In this document: one piece after another, positions 12,752 to 15,699 of the stretch
Position numbering within the stretch: position 1 is the stretch's first letter
How the letters are laid out: every line of letters starts with the position of its first letter
Assembly (NCBI GenBank): GCA_904502225.1
Contig: CAJGDO010000027.1
Location: 1 to 15,699, forward strand
Origin: an uncultured Clostridia bacterium
GTDB taxonomy: Bacteria; Bacillota; Clostridia; Christensenellales; Borkfalkiaceae
Direction: 5' to 3'
DNA length: 15,699 bases
Notes under the pieces: model-generated
Database searches by the model: none
The model's input: only the letters and a program-made list of their open reading frames with translations
What the model was told of the DNA's origin: nothing
Translations under genes and position numbers: made by a program

Positions 12752-14571
12752 CTTAAACCTTCCTTTGTTAGTCCGTCAATTATTAGTTGGGCTTGTTTTT
12801 CGCCTATGCCATTGACTTGCATAAGTTGTTCTTTGGTGGCTTTTATTATACCACTTAAATCCTTAAATTGTAATAATAACGCTTGTTTTTTTATCTTGCC
12901 AAGCCCTTTTATGCCGTCAAGCACAGAAGACAACGCACGCTTGCCACGAAGTTTTTTATGATATGTTATGGCAAACCTATGTGCTTCATCTCTTATTCTT
13001 TGCAACATTTGCAAGCAATAATCACGCTTTTCTAAAATAATCGGCTCTTTTTTATCTAAAAGGAAAATTTCTTCTTCCCTTTCGGCAAGAGCAATTAAAT
13101 CAATATCGCTGATAGCAAATTTATCAAAAATTTCCTTTACGGCAGAAAGTTGCCCTTTGCCCCCGTCGATAACGACAAGGTCTGGCTTTGGGAACTTTTC
13201 ACTGTCCGTTTTAAGCCTTTCAAGTCGCCTTGACATCATTTCTTGGTGGCTTTTATAATCGTCTGCCCCTTCAACCGTCTTTATCTTAAACCTTCTATAA
13301 GAATCAAAGTCGGGTTGCCCGTCGATAAACACTACCATACTTCCCACCTTATCCACACCGCTTATGTTGGAAATATCATAACATTCCATACGCCTTGGAT
13401 AACGGGTTAAGTTTAACTTTTCTTTTAAGGTCTTGCAAGCGTTTATAGTAATGTCGTTTTTGTGTTCAATCTTGCCTATCGCAGTTGACAAATGCTCCTC
13501 GGCATTGACTTCTGCCATATCGCAAAGTTGCTTCCTAACGCCTTGTTTAACCTGCAAAATACTAACCGATTTTGAAAAGTTTTGCTTAAAATAACGGCTT
13601 AAAACTTCACTGCCCTCAATTTCGGTTTGGCAAATTATCTCATCAGGAATTTCCATGCCTGTTTTATAATATTGCACCACAAATTCGGCAAGCGTTTCGC
13701 TATCGCTGTTGTTTAAGCAAGAAAAAGAAAAGTTTTTTGCCCCAAGCATTCTGCCATTTCTAACGATAAGAAGACTTACCGCACTGTAAATTCCGTTTGT
13801 GTTATATCCCAAAACGTCCGCATTTAAGAACTTGTTTAGAGAAGTTATCCTCTTGGCTTTTATTTTTTCCAAACTGTTAAGGTTATCCCTATACTTTAAC
13901 GCCAACTCAAACTCTTCCCTTTGGCTTGCCGATAACATTTTTTGGGTCAAAAGTGTTTCGGTTTGGGCAGTATCACCCGATAAAAAGTCAACGGCCTTAT
14001 TAACCATTTCTAAATAAGCGTTTTTATCCACGCACCCAGCACAAGGTGCCAAGCATTTTTTTATATGGAAGTTTAAGCACTCTTTTATAGGCTTATCTGG
14101 GTTTAACTTTTTGTCGCAAGGGCGAATTCCAAACGCAAGGTTGATAATTTCCAAAACGTCACGAACGGAAACGCCACCCATAAACGGCCCAAAGTATTTT
14201 GCCCCGTCCTTTTTGATTTTTCTTGTAATCTTAAAGGTTGGGAAGTTCTCTTTTAAGTCAATTTTAAGGTATGGATAGGTCTTGTCGTCTTTTAGAAGAA
14301 TGTTGTATCTTGGTTTGTGCTTTTTAATAAGGTTGTTTTCAAGCGATAACGCATCAATCTCGGTCGGTGCGATAATATAGTAAAAGTCGGCAATATTAGA
14401 AACCATTGCCATAACCTTGTCAGTTTTGACACTTGCTTGAAAGTATTGCCTAACCCTGTTTTTAAGGTTTTTTGCCTTTCCAACGTAAATTATTTGCCCG
14501 TCCTTATCCAGCATAACGTAAACGCCGGGATTTTCAGGCAGATGTTTTATTTTATCCCTTAACTTATCCAC
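12748..14571 (-). CDS. uvrC: Excinuclease ABC subunit C (UvrC)
   Basis: A 607-aa full-length UvrC, which makes both incisions in nucleotide excision repair. The N-terminal GIY-YIG nuclease (about 12-90) has GVY 16-18, YVG 29-31, R39 and E78. Cysteines C152, C165, C173 and C177 match the spacing of the iron-sulfur ligands of E. coli UvrC. The UVR (UvrB-binding) motif lies about 200-235. The RNase H-like nuclease has D399, D438, D469 and H538. The C-terminal tandem helix-hairpin-helix covers 552-604. The start is a GTG with no proper ribosome site; AAAAGG abuts the codon and TATAAT ends 6 nt before it, so the mRNA may be leaderless. First gene of a likely uvrC-HAD-lon-ysxC operon, 39 nt after the arsR-type gene. 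Confidence 0.98.
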   Translation of the reverse strand: MDKLRDKIKHLPENPGVYVMLDKDGQIIYVGKAKNLKNRVRQYFQASVKTDKVMAMVSNIADFYYIIAPTEIDALSLENNLIKKHKPRYNILLKDDKTYPYLKIDLKENFPTFKITRKIKKDGAKYFGPFMGGVSVRDVLEIINLAFGIRPCDKKLNPDKPIKECLNFHIKKCLAPCAGCVDKNAYLEMVNKAVDFLSGDTAQTETLLTQKMLSASQREEFELALKYRDNLNSLEKIKAKRITSLNKFLNADVLGYNTNGIYSAVSLLIVRNGRMLGAKNFSFSCLNNSDSETLAEFVVQYYKTGMEIPDEIICQTEIEGSEVLSRYFKQNFSKSVSILQVKQGVRKQLCDMAEVNAEEHLSTAIGKIEHKNDITINACKTLKEKLNLTRYPRRMECYDISNISGVDKVGSMVVFIDGQPDFDSYRRFKIKTVEGADDYKSHQEMMSRRLERLKTDSEKFPKPDLVVIDGGKGQLSAVKEIFDKFAISDIDLIALAEREEEIFLLDKKEPIILEKRDYCLQMLQRIRDEAHRFAITYHKKLRGKRALSSVLDGIKGLGKIKKQALLLQFKDLSGIIKATKEQLMQVNGIGEKQAQLIIDGLTKEGLR

Positions 14572-14577
14572 CCTTTT

Positions 14578-14606
14578 ATTATAACTGATTTTTTATATTT
14601 TTACAA
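14578..14606 (-). promoter_or_regulatory. Promoter of the uvrC operon, leaderless type
   Basis: On the minus strand there is TTGTAA (plus 14601-14606), a 17-nt spacer and TATAAT (plus 14578-14583), ending exactly 6 nt before the GTG start of uvrC. The first 11 nt, TATAATAAAAG, are identical to those at the DUF6062-type gene promoter (8170-8180). Confidence 0.75.
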
Positions 14607-14610
14607 GCGG

Positions 14611-14943
14611 TTAATAGCCCAAAAATTCCACGCCTTTTAAAAGAACGTCGTTTAGCGTATCGTTTCGTAGCGAATAGAAAACCACTTTGCCTTGCCGTCT
14701 GGTTTTAACGGCGTTTAAATTTTTTAGCAAGCGTAATTGGTGCGACACGGTCGTTTGGTTAAGACATAAAAGGCGTGATAAGTCACTTACGCACATTTCA
14801 CTTATGGCAAGTGCTGAAATCATTTTAAGCCGTGTATAGTCTGAAAACATAGAGAAAAAGCCAACCAAGTCATCTAAAATTTCGCCTTGTGGCACGTAAT
14901 CAGACACCAACCCTTGCAATCTTTTATCCAATAAAATTTCCAT
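14611..14943 (-). CDS. ArsR/SmtB-family transcriptional regulator
   Basis: A 110-aa winged-helix repressor of the ArsR family. Residues 22-100 form the fold; the recognition helix is TTVSHQLRLLKNL (64-76), followed by the wing TRRQGKVVFYSL (81-92). In metal sensors of this family the ELCVCDL motif supplies two cysteines; here it is EMCVSDL with only C51, and a further cysteine, C60. The C-terminal helix lacks His/Asp metal ligands, so the usual arsenic and zinc sites are incomplete and the signal is unknown. The ATG follows AAAGGGGG. The palindrome ATGTACAT (14972-14979) in the upstream region may be its operator. Downstream lies uvrC with its own promoter; no transporter gene is adjacent on that side. 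Confidence 0.92.
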   Translation of the reverse strand: MEILLDKRLQGLVSDYVPQGEILDDLVGFFSMFSDYTRLKMISALAISEMCVSDLSRLLCLNQTTVSHQLRLLKNLNAVKTRRQGKVVFYSLRNDTLNDVLLKGVEFLGY

Positions 14944-14971
14944 CTTGTTCCCCCTTTTTTTAAGTTAATAA

Positions 14972-14979
14972 ATGTACAT
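14972..14979. promoter_or_regulatory. Candidate ArsR-type operator
   Basis: ATGTACAT, a perfect palindrome within an AT-rich stretch, 29 nt before the arsR-type start codon. Only position and symmetry support it. Confidence 0.35.
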
Positions 14980-15070
14980 ATATTTTAACAAATATAGTGT
15001 AATGCATTTTAAAACATAACCGCGCATAAAATAGAAAAATGGCGAAATTTCTTTATAAAGGGGGAAGAAT

Positions 15071-15217
15071 ATGAACTCAAATAATTTAGTTTTAATTGCG
15101 CTATTGTTTTTACTTGTGAATAACAACACTCTTTCCACAACACAACTATTGCTATTACTTGCACTTTTATCAACGACAGGCTGTTTATGTGGAAACCACT
15201 GTGGAACAACAAACTAA
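15071..15217 (+). CDS. 48-aa small hydrophobic Gly/Cys peptide
   Basis: An ATG frame with a strong ribosome site (AAAGGGGGAAG) 5 nt upstream and a perfect terminator right after its stop codon, so it is very likely a real gene. Two leucine-rich hydrophobic segments (about 5-15 and 24-32) are separated by a polar NNNTLSTT stretch, and the tail is TTGCLCGNHCGTTN with three cysteines and a histidine. The second segment with TTGC resembles a lipobox (L-S-T-T-G-C is close to L-[AS]-[GA]-C), but the hydrophobic N-terminus lacks the usual positive charges. Membrane-bound peptide, secreted metal-binding peptide and lipoprotein-like peptide are all possible. It is divergent from the arsR-type gene, which could regulate it. 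Confidence 0.75.
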   Translation: MNSNNLVLIALLFLLVNNNTLSTTQLLLLLALLSTTGCLCGNHCGTTN

Positions 15218-15224
15218 CGAAAAA

Positions 15225-15257
15225 AAAAGGGACTGCGAAAAGCAGTCCCTTTTTAAT
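15225..15257. terminator. Terminator after the 48-aa gene
   Basis: AAAAGGGACTGC (15225-15236) / GCAGTCCCTTTT (15242-15253) is a 12-bp stem with a 5-nt loop and T- and A-runs on both sides. It also can end the permease transcript from the other side. Confidence 0.92.
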
Positions 15258-15317
15258 TTTTATTTACTAATTTAGTTTGCAATTTGGTCGCCAATTTGGT
15301 TTAGTTTTGTTAAGTTT

Positions 15318-15699
15318 TTATTTATCACTTACCATATTTTTCTTAAATGCAATAATGGTCAATATTATGCTAGAAATCATAAACAGAATTATAGGAATCA
15401 ACCCCAAGCCAGCAACATTATTAAAAGAATAAGTAATCCCTAATGCATTTTTTGAATTTGTAATTATTCTACCAATGTAAACTGATGGGTAAAATGGTAA
15501 ATATCTGCAAAAAGTTTCAAAACCACCCATTGTTTCAATCGGCATCCAACAACCACCAAGTATTCCAGCTAAACTTATAAATACAGAACAAATACCCGGC
15601 GCTGATTTGTCATTAAATATAGTTCCAAACAATATTCCTAAAAAGATATTTGTAATAAGTATTGGTAATTGAGCAATAATTAAAAGCAAAATATTTCCA
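15318..15699 (-). CDS. ABC-2 type transporter permease, C-terminal part (partial)
   Basis: The frame runs off the right edge; about 127 C-terminal residues are inside the window. They contain three or four hydrophobic membrane segments (about LLLIIAQLPILITNIFLGIL, then SVFISLAGILGGCWMPIE, then LGLIPIILFMISSIILTII) and a basic tail ending KKNMVSDK. The pattern hydrophobic segment, GGCWMPIE, then YLPFYPSVYIGR fits the last part of ABC-2 type permeases, which export drugs, peptides or lantibiotic-like compounds with a separate ATPase. The rest of the gene and any ATPase must lie to the right. The substrate is unknown. Confidence 0.85.
   Translation of the reverse strand, partial: GNILLLIIAQLPILITNIFLGILFGTIFNDKSAPGICSVFISLAGILGGCWMPIETMGGFETFCRYLPFYPSVYIGRIITNSKNALGITYSFNNVAGLGLIPIILFMISSIILTIIAFKKNMVSDK

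Noticed and set aside
14564..14572. DnaA-box-like TTATCCACC
   Set aside because: Single copy, inside the start of uvrC; no cluster of boxes and no origin-type gene nearby.
15272..15328. Minus-strand 18-codon frame ending in QIGDQIAN that could be a shifted C-terminus of the permease
   Set aside because: A stop codon directly precedes it in its own frame and the permease already has a natural basic tail, so a frameshift is not needed. The twin CAATTTGGT (15280-15288, 15292-15300) explains its protein-like look.

Overview
The window looks like a chromosome segment of a low-GC Gram-positive bacterium, most likely an uncultured gut-type member of Clostridia (Bacillota). Grounds: AT-rich DNA, strong sigma-A type promoters, AGGAGG-type ribosome sites, many U-tailed terminators, tRNAs with encoded CCA, the core set uvrC / Cof-type HAD phosphatase / lon / ysxC, and a DUF6062-type cysteine protein. 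This is inferred from gene content; the species cannot be named from the sequence alone.

Layout. 1-248: the 3' end of a tRNA (best match tRNA-Trp), then tRNA-Lys(TTT) and tRNA-Lys(CTT); the spacer between the two Lys genes is one long hairpin. 249-3033: an accessory block bounded by copies of the tRNA-Lys 3' tail. It holds two cloverleaf-like structured elements, a tiny gene with type I toxin-like RNA architecture (601-660), and a minus-strand two-gene operon: an HTH-HEPN fusion protein and an unrecognised 257-aa protein. 3176-4153 (+): nucleoside hydrolase. 4192-6830 (-): operon of SGNH hydrolase, alpha/beta esterase and non-hydrolysing UDP-GlcNAc 2-epimerase family protein. 6900-7198 (-): tRNA-Thr(CGT), a terminator, a third cloverleaf-like element ending in a copy of the tRNA-Thr 3' tail, then two more terminators. 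7290-8078 (-): patatin-like protein. 8182-8859 (+): DUF6062-like cysteine protein. 8913-14943 (-): arsR-type regulator, uvrC, HAD phosphatase, lon and ysxC. 15071-15217 (+): a 48-aa hydrophobic Gly/Cys peptide. 15318-15699 (-): C-terminal part of an ABC-2 type permease running off the window.

How it fits together. The right two thirds is housekeeping (DNA repair, proteolysis, ribosome assembly, lipid and sugar-ester hydrolysis). The left block has the look of a small genomic island at tRNA-Lys, although no integrase is visible. The most unusual signals are: (1) three structured elements with the same plan (an outer stem enclosing three short hairpins), two of which begin just past a tRNA terminator and end in a copy of that tRNA's 3' tail; (2) three genes whose -10 box lies exactly 6 nt before the start codon, which predicts leaderless mRNAs; (3) the toxin-like small locus next to an HTH-HEPN operon.
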